Positions 23,827-32,659 are shown, numbered from the stretch's first letter. The stretch is 32,732 nt of DNA from Euryarchaeota archaeon UBA251 (GCA_002497905.1 DAFJ01000032.1:1-32732), one strand, 5' to 3'. Numbers and translations are program-made. Notes: generated by a model not told the origin, from the sequence alone.

Positions 23827-24723
23827 TTACCTCTGACAGGATGGGCAGAAGAAAGTAGAACGGTTCGATTGGACGATTCTCCGTATAGTATCGGAGCACT
23901 GCTCACTCTTGCAGAGTTCACCCTCACGCCCGTATACTCTGAAATTTACTGGAAACCACCCCACCTCACTATCACCAGAAACTCCTCGGAAATCCTGCAA
24001 TGTGGAGCCGCCTGCCTCGATTGCCTGTTTTAGGACAACTCTCGTCTCCGATACAATGCGTTCTAAGCGTGCAGTCGGTGAACCATCCTTACGGACAAGT
24101 GTCATCGCAGTTCTTCGAGGAGAAACACCTGCTCTGTGTAGGATTTCACTGACGTAGATGTTCCCAAGACCTGCAACAATACTCTGGTTTAGTAGAGCCG
24201 ATTTCATTGGTGTTTTCCTCCCACGTAAACTATCTGCGAGTACCTTTGCATCAAACATAGAGTCGAGTGGATCGGGGCCGAGGACACGTAGAAAAGGATC
24301 ATCATCCATGCAACCGGGTTCAATCAGATGCACATATCCGAAGCGCCGAGCATCCGTGTAAGTCGCCCGAATTCCACCTTCAAACTCCATCACAAGATGG
24401 TCGTGAGGGCCGTCCCCCGTACCAATAGACGCTCCATGAGCGAAGGTTCCTGGAGTGAACGCGATATCCGGGCCCGACAACGTCCAACGCCCAGACATAC
24501 CAAGCGAATTGAGGAGCATACTGCCATCCTGAATCTGGAAAACGAGATACTTGCCTCGTCTTTCTATTCGTTGCACTTGCTTCCCTTCGATTCGGCCAGC
24601 AAGCCCATCGGGGAAAGGGAAGCGTAAATCGGGTCGTCGTAAAATTACCCTTTTGATTATGCGCTGTTCAAGATAGGGGGCAAGACCCCTGCGCACAGTC
24701 TCCACCTCTGGCAGTTCGGGCAT
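23827..24723 (-). CDS. mutM: Formamidopyrimidine-DNA glycosylase (Fpg/MutM)
   Basis: 298 aa. Bifunctional glycosylase/AP lyase removing 8-oxoguanine and FaPy bases. Seen: N-terminal MPELPEVE with catalytic Pro2 and Glu3 once Met is removed, RRGKYLVF with the conserved Lys, the helix-two-turn-helix stretch LNQSIVAGLGNIYVSE, and a C-terminal zinc finger starting at YGREGELC and ending CPSC. The first knuckle is CKSEQC (C-x4-C) rather than C-x2-C, and RSTFFCPSCQ keeps the DNA-contacting Arg. Fpg is a bacterial enzyme, rare in archaea, so transfer is likely. It starts 44 bp after flpA. Confidence 0.93.
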   Translation of the reverse strand: MPELPEVETVRRGLAPYLEQRIIKRVILRRPDLRFPFPDGLAGRIEGKQVQRIERRGKYLVFQIQDGSMLLNSLGMSGRWTLSGPDIAFTPGTFAHGASIGTGDGPHDHLVMEFEGGIRATYTDARRFGYVHLIEPGCMDDDPFLRVLGPDPLDSMFDAKVLADSLRGRKTPMKSALLNQSIVAGLGNIYVSEILHRAGVSPRRTAMTLVRKDGSPTARLERIVSETRVVLKQAIEAGGSTLQDFRGVSGDSEVGWFPVNFRVYGREGELCKSEQCSDTIRRIVQSNRSTFFCPSCQR

Positions 24724-24767
24724 GAACAGGCCAAACGTTACCCCCCCATGAGGATGTGGCTACAGCA

Positions 24768-25469
24768 TTAGTCAGCACGGATTACAAACATGACATGTTG
24801 ATCCTCAAATCCACGGAGGTCAATTCGCTCATTGAGTTGAAAATTAGAGGATATCAAACGCTCCTCTGCTTGCGTGAATTTGGCTTCGTCGCCCCCATCA
24901 GCCCAACGTTCAGAAGCAGCCTTCAGCGAGAGGAGAGCAACACCACTAGGAGCAAGGAAACGTTCACAGATACGAATCATGAGATCGACCTGCCCAGCTT
25001 GAGACACGTCTTGGAGAATCCAAGGGACACGTTCAGGGACAAATGGTGCAAATTCGTCAAGATGACGTGCATCTGCAAGGATAGGGGATATACCCGAACG
25101 GGCCCCTGACAACCGGATTAGATCCCGAATACAGCGCGGCGAGAGATCAACAGCAACGATGCGTCCTCCATGGTGATTATCAGATCCACATAGATGGTCA
25201 TGGAGATGAGAAATCGTCGTACCATGTCCAGCACCAACATAGAGTGCAGTTGAACCCGGCTCAGGAATCAAGAGAGTTGGATCCCTCTTAGTTCGGATTA
25301 ATGCCGCTGCGAGTTTAGAGGCCCGAGGATTCCATGATCTCCATTCAATCCGACCTTCTCGCCGAAGATTCTCGTCACGAAGGCGGACACCTTTCACCGC
25401 ATTCCTAGTCCAAAGACCGCGCCCACGACGCTGAACGCCCCAACCAATCTTCCCAGAATCGTCCGTCAA
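24768..25469 (-). CDS. flpA: Fibrillarin-like rRNA/tRNA 2'-O-methyltransferase
   Basis: 233 aa from the TTG at 25469. SAM-dependent catalytic subunit of box C/D RNPs, guided by C/D RNAs. Seen: LWTRN near the start, EWRSWNPRASKLAAAL, SAM motif LYVGAGHGTTISHL, VAVDLSPR, ILADARH, ILQDVSQ and the closing LSLKA strand; the catalytic Lys-Asp-Lys-His set of fibrillarin fits these positions. I chose TTG because a perfect GGAGGTGAT sits just before it and residues upstream do not resemble the family; the frame stays open to 25598 but that part overlaps nop5. The gap to nop5 is 4 nt, as usual for this pair. Confidence 0.9.
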   Translation of the reverse strand: MTDDSGKIGWGVQRRGRGLWTRNAVKGVRLRDENLRREGRIEWRSWNPRASKLAAALIRTKRDPTLLIPEPGSTALYVGAGHGTTISHLHDHLCGSDNHHGGRIVAVDLSPRCIRDLIRLSGARSGISPILADARHLDEFAPFVPERVPWILQDVSQAGQVDLMIRICERFLAPSGVALLSLKAASERWADGGDEAKFTQAEERLISSNFQLNERIDLRGFEDQHVMFVIRAD

Positions 25470-25472
25470 AAC

Positions 25473-25481
25473 ATCACCTCC
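25473..25481 (-). promoter_or_regulatory. Shine-Dalgarno of flpA overlapping the nop5 stop codon
   Basis: GGAGGTGAT contains the TGA stop of nop5 and ends 3 bases before the TTG chosen as the flpA start. This arrangement supports translational coupling and decides the start. Confidence 0.65.
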
Positions 25482-26475
25482 GCCGCTTTGAAGGCGGCTT
25501 AGGATGGCGAGAACGAACTGCTTGAACCGCCCGTTCAATTGCGGCAATCTCCTCATCGCCCCATACCTTGCCGCCATACTCATCGACACGTACGGCAATC
25601 GAAGCCTTTCCAGCTACGAGGCGAGATATCTTCCCTCGAACCCAACGAGGAGATCTCGAAATCCACGGGTGTTGAAAGATCATACCATGCTTTGGGGGAG
25701 GTGAACCTGTGCGAAGATGTGCGAAAAACGCCTTCTCTGCCCCAAGAACTTGGACTGTACTACTCGGGAGTCGGGAGAGTCGGGCTCGTCCGTGTGCAGC
25801 CACCGTCATACGTGCAGCCAACAGAGGCCCGAGAAGAGCGCTAAGAGAGGGGACATGGGATTCCGCATGGGCGCGAATGGCTAACTCTGCGTCCTTAATT
25901 CGTCCCGACATCTCAACTGCTGAGGAGGAGACACCTTGGATGGAAACCCATTCTTCACCCGTAGGAGAATGCTTAGGTGAATCGGTTTCAAGCCTCTGAA
26001 TAAAGTCCTCGAAAGAGGATGAAGAAGCGGCTTCATTTACAATATTACGGCGTTGTTCATCAAGATCAATTCCAGTTAGGAATAACCCCACCCACTCCAC
26101 AACACGGGACTCCATCGTAGTCCAACTGATACGCATCTCTTCGACGGCATGGACTAGGTGTTCCATTCTCCGATCGACATCACCCGCAGATTCCTCCAAT
26201 CCGCGCCGTGCGAGAATAATGGAGGCTTGGTCGAGAAGTGTCATCTCCTCGGAGGTAAACGGAGGCAAAATCTCTGGATTAATGGAAGAAAAATCGACTT
26301 CAGGGAATCTCTCAAAGAGATCTCGCGCCTCAGGAGTCATACGTTTTCTTCGAACCATTTCGATACGATTAGCCACTAATCCTGAGGAACGTACACCATC
26401 CCAAACTGATTCATCTATGATGAGACCTTCAGCATCAACGACGCGCGCTAGACGCCAGTCCCAGTGCAGATGCAT
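25474..26475 (-). CDS. Nop5 (archaeal Nop56/58), box C/D RNP scaffold
   Basis: 333 aa, a little shorter than most archaeal Nop5. Order: N-terminal fibrillarin-binding domain (about 1-100), coiled-coil region (about 110-200), Nop RNA-binding domain (about 205-310). The Nop signature is plain: PSLSALLGPLLAARMTVAAH, the LPSSTVQVLGAEKAFF stretch, and KHGMIFQHPWISRSP. The C-terminus is a basic tail. It bridges L7Ae-bound C/D RNA and fibrillarin, which is encoded directly downstream. Divergent from the fluoride-channel gene across an 87-bp spacer. Confidence 0.92.
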   Translation of the reverse strand: MHLHWDWRLARVVDAEGLIIDESVWDGVRSSGLVANRIEMVRRKRMTPEARDLFERFPEVDFSSINPEILPPFTSEEMTLLDQASIILARRGLEESAGDVDRRMEHLVHAVEEMRISWTTMESRVVEWVGLFLTGIDLDEQRRNIVNEAASSSSFEDFIQRLETDSPKHSPTGEEWVSIQGVSSSAVEMSGRIKDAELAIRAHAESHVPSLSALLGPLLAARMTVAAHGRARLSRLPSSTVQVLGAEKAFFAHLRTGSPPPKHGMIFQHPWISRSPRWVRGKISRLVAGKASIAVRVDEYGGKVWGDEEIAAIERAVQAVRSRHPKPPSKRRR

Positions 26476-26562
26476 GCCCCTTGGAGGAGGCTCAGATGCA
26501 TGAAGGGAACGGAACCCAAATCCCTCACGAAGGGCTTTGGACCCAGTGAGGAAATTACGGCC

Positions 26563-26934
26563 ATGGACATACGCCCCCTACTCCTTGTCGCCGCAGGCGG
26601 TGCTATCGGAGCCATTCTGAGATACCAGATTACAGTCACCCTCCCAATGGAAAGTCATTGGGCTACAATGGGAATCAATCTACTTGGTGCACTCCTCTTA
26701 GGCATCCTTGCTGGAGGCCTTCACGGTGGAGGAGTCATCTCAGATGATTTGCTTCTCTTCCTTGGGACTGGACTCCTTGGCGCCTTTACTACGATGAGTA
26801 CATTCAGTCTAGACCTTGCTACCCTGTTCGATGCTGATCGCTTCGGTACAATCGGCATACATCTCGTTGCAACAGGTGTTCTTGGCCCAATCCTCGCACT
26901 GGCGGGATGGAAATTGACTGCAATAGTGCTCTAG
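26563..26934 (+). CDS. crcB: Fluoride ion channel FluC/CrcB
   Basis: 123 aa, the family length, with four membrane helices. Seen: GGAIGAILRYQIT in helix 1, NLLGALLLGIL (the pore Asn) in helix 2, and GLLGAFTTMSTFSLD, the family TTFSTF break with Met for Phe. Fluc channels work as antiparallel dimers and export F-. I use the ATG at 26563; the frame is open further upstream but those residues are hydrophilic and lie across the nop5 promoter. A single copy here implies a homodimer. No fluoride riboswitch was seen upstream. Confidence 0.9.
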   Translation: MDIRPLLLVAAGGAIGAILRYQITVTLPMESHWATMGINLLGALLLGILAGGLHGGGVISDDLLLFLGTGLLGAFTTMSTFSLDLATLFDADRFGTIGIHLVATGVLGPILALAGWKLTAIVL

Positions 26935-27022
26935 AAACGGTCACGAACAAAGGGAGAATTGAAAACAGGATACTTCTCCCTGAACCTATTGCGTAGTAAA
27001 CGCACAACGAAGGTGAGCAAGC

Positions 27023-27379
27023 ATGTTCTGTCCGAAATGTGGTGAATTATCCTTCCCTGATCCATCAGGGATTATCAAATGCCCAAATCACGCCTGCGGT
27101 TACAATGGGCCGATTAATCAGAATCTAGAAATTGACGGGAAAGAAATTGACCTTGTCAACGCCAGTTCCACATCTAAGGCATCTGATCTCAAACATCTCA
27201 AGGAAGTCATCGCTGAGTCAGAGGGGCAAGGTGTACTGCAGGAAGGGTCCCTCATGTGCCCGAAATGTGACTGCCAGAGAATCTACGTCGAACTCCGACA
27301 AACTCGAAGTTCGGATGAGCCGGAAACGAAGATTGGCACCTGTGCAGATTGCGGTCACAAGTTCCGCGAATATGCATGA
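27023..27379 (+). CDS. tfs: Transcription factor S (TFIIS/RPB9-like), RNA polymerase cleavage factor
   Basis: 118 aa. Two zinc ribbons: the N-terminal one has CPKCG and CPNHACG; the C-terminal TFIIS-type one has CPKC at about 78-81 and CADCGH at the end. Between them QTRSSDEPET carries the acidic Asp-Glu tip that enters the polymerase active site to stimulate transcript cleavage (usually RSADE; here RSSDE). AAGGTGAG before the ATG is a fair ribosome site. It lies directly upstream of PCNA on the same strand. Confidence 0.92.
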   Translation: MFCPKCGELSFPDPSGIIKCPNHACGYNGPINQNLEIDGKEIDLVNASSTSKASDLKHLKEVIAESEGQGVLQEGSLMCPKCDCQRIYVELRQTRSSDEPETKIGTCADCGHKFREYA

Positions 27380-27465
27380 AGTGGCTCCAACAAGTAGTGT
27401 CGATTCCCACGAACCCTTTTGGACCTCGTTTAAGCACCCTCGATACCGACCAATAGGTGATTCAG

Positions 27466-28209
27466 ATGCTACAGTTCACTTCACGCCCTGAAACCATGCG
27501 CACTATTGTCGACGTCCTGAGCGTCATTGTTGAAGAAGCGAGGATGAAGTTCTCCGCTGATGGACTAGACATTAGTGTAGTAGACGCAAGCCATGTTGCC
27601 CTGATCAAGATGCATGTTGATGCAGCAGCATTTGAGACATGGGAAGCTAGCGACACAGTACTAGCTATCGAACTCACAAAGTTACGTGATTTGCTCAAGC
27701 TCGCAGGTCCCGACGACCTCGTCGATGTCAGTTACGACCCGAATGTTGGACAGGTAGACATCAAAGTCGGCGAGGTTGATCGCTCAATTCGTCCTATCGA
27801 TCATACCCTCATGAACGAGCCAAAAGTACCAGAACTTGACCTGAAGAGCAAGGTCAAGATTAGTGCAACAAAACTGAACAAGGCACTCCAAGCCGCTCGC
27901 TTAGTTGGTGAACTCGTAACCCTATCCCTAGACCCGAAACAATTCAATCTCCATGTTCAAGGCGATCAGGATTCGGTTTCTGTAACTCATGAGGCTGGAC
28001 AACTCGAAGACCTCGTCGCTGAGGCGCCGGTGAAATCCACCTACAGCACAACCTATCTACAACCCATTGTCAAAGCAATAGACGGATCTGTCCAGTCAAT
28101 AGAGGTCTGCTTCGATGACAAATATCCTCTGAACCTCAATTTTGAAATTGCAGATGGAGCAGGTAGTGTCACCTATTTCCTTGCTCCACGTATTGAAGAT
28201 ACGGTCTAA
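27466..28209 (+). CDS. pcn: PCNA sliding clamp
   Basis: 247 aa from the ATG at 27466; a GTG at 27457 would add three residues, and AGGTGATT sits well for the ATG. Trimeric DNA clamp tethering polymerases, FEN1 and ligase. Seen: MKFSADGLDISVVDASHVALIKM, the basic patch and IDHT region, the interdomain stretch, KIVSGE-type strand replaced by LSLDPKQFNLHVQGD, and the C-terminal YFLAPRIED typical of archaeal and eukaryotic PCNA. It is one of the clearest markers that the window is archaeal. Confidence 0.95.
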   Translation: MLQFTSRPETMRTIVDVLSVIVEEARMKFSADGLDISVVDASHVALIKMHVDAAAFETWEASDTVLAIELTKLRDLLKLAGPDDLVDVSYDPNVGQVDIKVGEVDRSIRPIDHTLMNEPKVPELDLKSKVKISATKLNKALQAARLVGELVTLSLDPKQFNLHVQGDQDSVSVTHEAGQLEDLVAEAPVKSTYSTTYLQPIVKAIDGSVQSIEVCFDDKYPLNLNFEIADGAGSVTYFLAPRIEDTV

Positions 28210-28221
28210 TTCTCACCCTAC

Positions 28222-28235
28222 GACCCGTGAGGGTC
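28222..28235 (+). terminator. Short GC hairpin after PCNA
   Basis: GACCC-gtga-GGGTC, perfect 5-bp arms with a tetraloop, lies 12 bp after the PCNA stop and before the next start. No T-run follows, so termination is uncertain; it could instead shield the PCNA mRNA end. Confidence 0.35.
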
Positions 28236-28261
28236 TTGAACAAGGGCGGGGTCCGAGGAGC

Positions 28262-29344
28262 ATGGATATGGGCAGTGTATGTGTCCTGATTCCGAGTGTC
28301 GGTAATGCAAACGAGTTGAAGGTCGTCCTTGAAGGCTTGAAACAACAGGATTACAGTGGCCCAATTGAGGTAGTCGTAGTCGGCCCTGGAAATGATCCGG
28401 GGCGCGATATTGCCGAACAAAATGGTGCCCATTTCATCGATGATGGAGGAGTTCGTACGAGGGCCGATGCTTGCAACGTCGGCATAAAGAATACAGAATC
28501 TGAATTTGTATTCTTCACTGACGATGACGTCATTGTCCCATCTAATTGGATATCATCACTCATCCGCTGGTTCGATCGAACGGAAGTCGCGGGCGTAGGT
28601 GGGCCAAACTTCGCTCCTCCACAGGAATCCACATTCTGGCAGCGAGTCATCGATGTGACATTCTGCAGCCGTTGGGTTACGGCAGGAACCAACTACGGAA
28701 ATCGAGCTAAAGGTGATCTCGAAGAGGTGGAACAACTCCCAGGAGTCAATGCGGCCTACCGCCGAACTGTTCTCGAAGAAGTGGGAGGATTTGATCAAGG
28801 TGCAATCGGTTGTGAGGACGCGATGCTCGATCACCGTATCCGTTCTGCAGGCCATCGTTTATGGCAGGACGGATCTGCAATTATGTGGCACCGACGTCGA
28901 GGACCTGGACGAGTGCGTAAACAGATTGGGAACTACGGTCTAGTTAGAATCCTCGCCAGCCATCGACATCCAGAAATGCGATCTTGGTCCCATATACTCG
29001 TTGGCCTATTCCCTATCCTCGCAGCCTTAGGTATTCTCGCATTTTTTTACGGTGCGGCCATGGGAGGAGGAGCTTGGGATCTCTGGTTCAGTATTGAGGG
29101 GCCTTGGTCGATTGAACGCCTCTCCTTCCACGGGTCTCTCGGTCTAATGGGTCTCTATGTCGCGATATGCTGGGTGGGGGCACTCCTAGGCACTTCACCT
29201 TCTCGCGGACCACTGACTATCTTCGCAGCCCCATTGATGACTTTCCTAATGCACTGGTCGTATGGACGTGGTGTCCTCGAGGGGTGGAAACGAATTCGAT
29301 CAGGACGATTAGGATTCCAGATTGATGACCGAACCCGATCGTAA
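28262..29344 (+). CDS. Membrane-anchored GT2 family glycosyltransferase
   Basis: 360 aa from the ATG at 28262, with GAGGAG just before it; a longer open frame from 28142 overlaps PCNA and is unlikely. N-terminal GT-A domain: VCVLIPSVGNANEL, VVVVGPGNDPG, RADACNVGI, the metal-binding FFTDDDV, GVNAAYRR and CEDAMLDHR (the ED catalytic base). The last ~120 residues hold three or four membrane helices. It probably adds sugars to lipid-linked or surface glycans on the cytoplasmic face. Acceptor and donor unknown. Confidence 0.87.
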   Translation: MDMGSVCVLIPSVGNANELKVVLEGLKQQDYSGPIEVVVVGPGNDPGRDIAEQNGAHFIDDGGVRTRADACNVGIKNTESEFVFFTDDDVIVPSNWISSLIRWFDRTEVAGVGGPNFAPPQESTFWQRVIDVTFCSRWVTAGTNYGNRAKGDLEEVEQLPGVNAAYRRTVLEEVGGFDQGAIGCEDAMLDHRIRSAGHRLWQDGSAIMWHRRRGPGRVRKQIGNYGLVRILASHRHPEMRSWSHILVGLFPILAALGILAFFYGAAMGGGAWDLWFSIEGPWSIERLSFHGSLGLMGLYVAICWVGALLGTSPSRGPLTIFAAPLMTFLMHWSYGRGVLEGWKRIRSGRLGFQIDDRTRS

Positions 29345-29920
29345 TCATCGGAGGCCATGATTCCCTACGAGTAATGGGAGGGCAAATACGACCCCACAGA
29401 AACCCCCTTGGCACACAGCTCCACCTACTGAGCTCAACTTCCCAATCATGATGATTGTCTCGTTAGACATACCAAATTCACTGAGATCTTGACCACCTGT
29501 GAAGATCTCTTCGGGCATAAGAAAGGCCATCGATACCTGTAATATGGTTACAACAGCAAGCGTCCCTAGAGTTATCCATTGCCCAATCATTTCGAACTTC
29601 TGCATTCGATAACCCCCATAGAGGAAACCGATCCCGCCGACAATCCCTATTACACCAGATACCGAGTAAAACCATGTAGGGACGAGTGCAACATCCATCC
29701 TACTCATTTCATTAGAGAAGAAACTCATTACTTGGCCAGTACCGATATTCATAAGACCACCAACAATTGAAAGTGCACCCATTACCATGGCAATGATGCC
29801 AATGATTCTGGCAATCTGAGTAGGTGGCTCCTCGAAGGGTACGAAGTATGTCGTCTCAGATGTTGGAGACACCTCACCAGACAACAATGGCTGCGTAGAG
29901 TCCTCGTTTCCACTTTGCAT
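29345..29920 (-). CDS. Small polytopic membrane protein of unknown function
   Basis: 191 aa. A ~35-residue hydrophilic N-terminus rich in Ser/Thr/Glu is followed by four hydrophobic helices (about 37-58, 81-103, 112-132 and 160-185). No recognised motif. Its stop abuts the stop of the convergent glycosyltransferase. No functional hint from neighbours. Confidence 0.62.
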   Translation of the reverse strand: MQSGNEDSTQPLLSGEVSPTSETTYFVPFEEPPTQIARIIGIIAMVMGALSIVGGLMNIGTGQVMSFFSNEMSRMDVALVPTWFYSVSGVIGIVGGIGFLYGGYRMQKFEMIGQWITLGTLAVVTILQVSMAFLMPEEIFTGGQDLSEFGMSNETIIMIGKLSSVGGAVCQGGFCGVVFALPLLVGNHGLR

Positions 29921-29971
29921 ATGTATTGCTCCCCCCCAAATGTGGATTAGTGTATCGTTGAAATCAAGGAA

Positions 29972-30706
29972 TCATTCAGGTTCTGAATCGAGTTTGAATA
30001 AATGGAAACGTGGACGCCAGAGAATTCCAGTCAATAGGCTAAGCATCAAGCCACCAAGAATCAATCCGGGCCAACCTTCTGCAATATATCCGGGACGAGC
30101 ATTGACTGCTGCCCACGCAAAGGAAGGGATGATACCAACGACGATTGCGATAATTGATTCCTCAAAGAACCGTCGTGTTGAATCAGGGCCAGGAGGCAAG
30201 GGGTTGCCGTCACCCTCCCAACCCTGGGGCGGACGGACAGGACGAACAAAACGAACGAAGCCCTCTGAAATTTCGGATGGAGCGAGATGAGCAATATAAT
30301 CGCCAGAGTCGCTCCTTCTACGAATGAGTCGTTGACCATTAGGTCCCTTCGGACGGCCATCCGTGGGCTGACCCCAATATCCTCGAGGCTCAATCCGATC
30401 TATCAGAAGTTCATCGCCTGCTACTGGTTCCAAAACCTCTGAATTATGGGCACAGATCCACTCGCCTTCGGTAGGTGGACGGATTCCTGCAGCAGTCATC
30501 GCCATCTCCCATCCTCCTTTTGCACCGAAGCGTTCCTCGACTTCGCTAATGGTGTAGCCTCTACGACTAATCTCAAACGCTCGAACTCGGGACTCATGAG
30601 GAGGGCCGATATCACCAAACAAAATCCCGCGTCTTGAACCTCCGAGAACCACGACCCCTCCGTCGAATGAAACCCATTCAATATCCTCGCCACTGGACGA
30701 GGTCAT
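29972..30706 (-). CDS. Membrane-anchored, degenerate FGE/SUMF1-like protein
   Basis: 244 aa. The opening IEWVSFDGGVVVLGG, PPHESRVRAFEISRRGYTISEVEERF, RPPTEGEW (76-83) and GFVRFVRP (149-156) follow in order the landmark strings of formylglycine-generating/sulfatase-modifying-factor domains (GG.F.MG, P.HEV...FYI...VT, LPTEAEWE, GFR..R). The catalytic Cys pair region is missing: the only Cys is the one after GEWI. Two membrane helices follow (182-200 and 212-231). So the fold is probably kept, as a ligand- or protein-binding module on the membrane, without the enzyme activity. It starts 3 nt before the ABC exporter stop on the same strand. Confidence 0.65.
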   Translation of the reverse strand: MTSSSGEDIEWVSFDGGVVVLGGSRRGILFGDIGPPHESRVRAFEISRRGYTISEVEERFGAKGGWEMAMTAAGIRPPTEGEWICAHNSEVLEPVAGDELLIDRIEPRGYWGQPTDGRPKGPNGQRLIRRRSDSGDYIAHLAPSEISEGFVRFVRPVRPPQGWEGDGNPLPPGPDSTRRFFEESIIAIVVGIIPSFAWAAVNARPGYIAEGWPGLILGGLMLSLLTGILWRPRFHLFKLDSEPE

Positions 30707-30709
30707 ATC

Positions 30710-32536
30710 TCATTCCTCCAAGAGGTCCCCGGTCTGAATACTCCATTGTGAAGCATAGACGCCGTTTGAAGAGAGGAGAGCTTCATGAGGTCCACGTTCT
30801 ACAATGACTCCATCAACCATACAGATAATTTCCCCCGCATTCCGGATTGTCGCGAGACGATGAGCCACTGCGATAGTCAATCGATGACCTCCTTCGCTGC
30901 CGAATAAGGACTGCTGAATCTTCTTCTCCGTCTCGGCATCGAGCGCTGCTGAGGCTTCGTCTAGGATGAGAACATCTGGGTTTGTGAGAAGAGCACGTGC
31001 AAGGCTGACTCTCGCTCGTTGACCACCAGAAAGTCGAACACCTCGGTCACCGACCATTGTTTGCATACCGTCTTCGAAATCCTTGACGAACTCCCAAGCA
31101 CCTGCTGTTCTAAGCGCCTCTTCGACCTCTTCATCCGTGGATTCACGAGCATAAGCAACGTTATCTCGCAATGAGCCAAAGAATAGGAAAGGCTCCTGTG
31201 AGACAAACCCAATCCGCGAACGAACGGATTCCAAAGTGTATTCATTAATGTCCACGCCATTGATGAGAACCTGCCCCACTTGTGGCTCATAGAATCGTTC
31301 GATGAGTTTCAGTATGGTACTCTTTCCTGCACCTGTATGACCCATGATTCCAGTGAATCCCCCGTTGTCAACACTAAATGACACATCGTTCAGAACGCGA
31401 GTCTCGGTCCCAGGGTACGCGAAGGTGACATCAGAGAACTCGATGCTCTCAATCTTATCATCGAGGGGAATTGCCAACTCATTATCACTGATTGAAGGAG
31501 TCAGTTCCACTAGAGCAAATACGCGACGTGCAGCAGCCTCGCCACGCTGGAGCTGATTGAGCAATAGCCCCATTATGAACAGAGGCATAGTCATCCTCGT
31601 GGAGATGAGTAGGAAAGTCACGAACTGCCCCACAGTGATTTCATCTCCGGCCATCAGAAATCCGCCCACGGTGACGAGGAGGCCGAATGCCACACCAGCT
31701 ACCACATAGAGTCCAGGAACAAACCGGTTACGGATCGCTGAAGCACTGATAGCTTGATCACGATATTCTGCACTCTCACCATGAACGCGCTCTCGCTCGT
31801 GATCTGTTGCATTGTATGCCTGAACCACTGTGATTCCAGCAAGGACATTCTCAAGGATTGCAACGATGCCACCCGTACTCTCCCGCTGACGCCGATAACG
31901 ACGCTGCACGCGGGTCGAGAACCAGTATACCATAGGAGCGATTAGAAGGAGTGGAAGGAACAAAGTCAATGCTAGTTTGTATGACATCCAGATGAGAATA
32001 AGAAAAGCAGTACTGAACGTTACGATTAGACGGATTATGCTAGTACTAGAATCAGAGACGATATCTTCCAACTGTGCAACGTCTGCGGATAAAACTGACA
32101 TCAGGTTACCCGATTGTCGAACCTCAAAATAAGACGCTTCCATCGCCATCAGGCTAGAAGTAGCGTCCATGCGGATATCGTGTTGAACCTTGTATGCTGT
32201 CGACTGCCAAAGATAATCACTGAGCCCTTGGGCTACTGCAAGACCAGTGAACCCGGCGAAGATCAACAAACCAAAACGGACCTCTGGAGATGGAGATACA
32301 ATCGACTCAATCAAGTCAGATGTGTATACGCCAGAACTGTAGTAATCAGCAGCCATACCGATGGCAACAAAAGGTATGAGGTCGAAGGCGCGAGCGACTG
32401 CATTACTGATGATCCCCCCCAGAGCTCGCCTCCAGTATACGAGGATGTAGGGGACGACCATCCAAATCCGACGCCCAACGATTTGTTGCTGATCCTCGAG
32501 ATCCGAGGAATCTTGCGCAACACCGGGAACTGCCAT
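30710..32536 (-). CDS. ABC exporter, fused membrane and ATPase domains (MsbA/LmrA-like)
   Basis: 608 aa from the ATG at 32536, preceded by GTGAGG; a TTG at 32572 would add twelve residues. Six membrane helices, then the nucleotide-binding domain with Walker A GHTGAGKST, Q-loop FVSQEPFLFFGSLRDNV, signature LSGGQRARVSLARAL, Walker B DVLILDEASAALD and the switch His in VAHRLAT. A half-transporter, working as a homodimer or with a partner outside the window, moving lipids, peptides or drugs outwards. It is upstream of the FGE-like gene, almost touching it, so the two may be co-expressed. Confidence 0.92.
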   Translation of the reverse strand: MAVPGVAQDSSDLEDQQQIVGRRIWMVVPYILVYWRRALGGIISNAVARAFDLIPFVAIGMAADYYSSGVYTSDLIESIVSPSPEVRFGLLIFAGFTGLAVAQGLSDYLWQSTAYKVQHDIRMDATSSLMAMEASYFEVRQSGNLMSVLSADVAQLEDIVSDSSTSIIRLIVTFSTAFLILIWMSYKLALTLFLPLLLIAPMVYWFSTRVQRRYRRQRESTGGIVAILENVLAGITVVQAYNATDHERERVHGESAEYRDQAISASAIRNRFVPGLYVVAGVAFGLLVTVGGFLMAGDEITVGQFVTFLLISTRMTMPLFIMGLLLNQLQRGEAAARRVFALVELTPSISDNELAIPLDDKIESIEFSDVTFAYPGTETRVLNDVSFSVDNGGFTGIMGHTGAGKSTILKLIERFYEPQVGQVLINGVDINEYTLESVRSRIGFVSQEPFLFFGSLRDNVAYARESTDEEVEEALRTAGAWEFVKDFEDGMQTMVGDRGVRLSGGQRARVSLARALLTNPDVLILDEASAALDAETEKKIQQSLFGSEGGHRLTIAVAHRLATIRNAGEIICMVDGVIVERGPHEALLSSNGVYASQWSIQTGDLLEE

Positions 32537-32619
32537 AGATAACAGCCTCACGGGGTGAAAGCCGCTTTTCAACCCGTGTGACTATTCGTGATATCTACGA
32601 TGATACTGAAGGATACCAA

Positions 32620-32650
32620 CCGAATCGAATAAGGCAGAGTGATGATTCGG
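32620..32650 (+). promoter_or_regulatory. Inverted repeat around the likely tRNA-Gly promoter
   Basis: CCGAATC and GATTCGG form perfect 7-bp arms 17 bp apart. Between them lies gaataagg, a weak box A about 30 nt before the tRNA 5' end. It might be a regulator site or a precursor hairpin. Confidence 0.35.
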
Positions 32651-32659
32651 AGGGGTGAC

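Noticed and set aside
24756..25109. 117-codon plus-strand open frame opposite flpA
   Set aside because: It is antisense to conserved fibrillarin motifs and shows no protein-like pattern.
26476..26562. Possible fluoride riboswitch before the FluC gene
   Set aside because: The spacer is only 87 bp and lacks the conserved stem-loop and pseudoknot segments of the crcB motif that I know.
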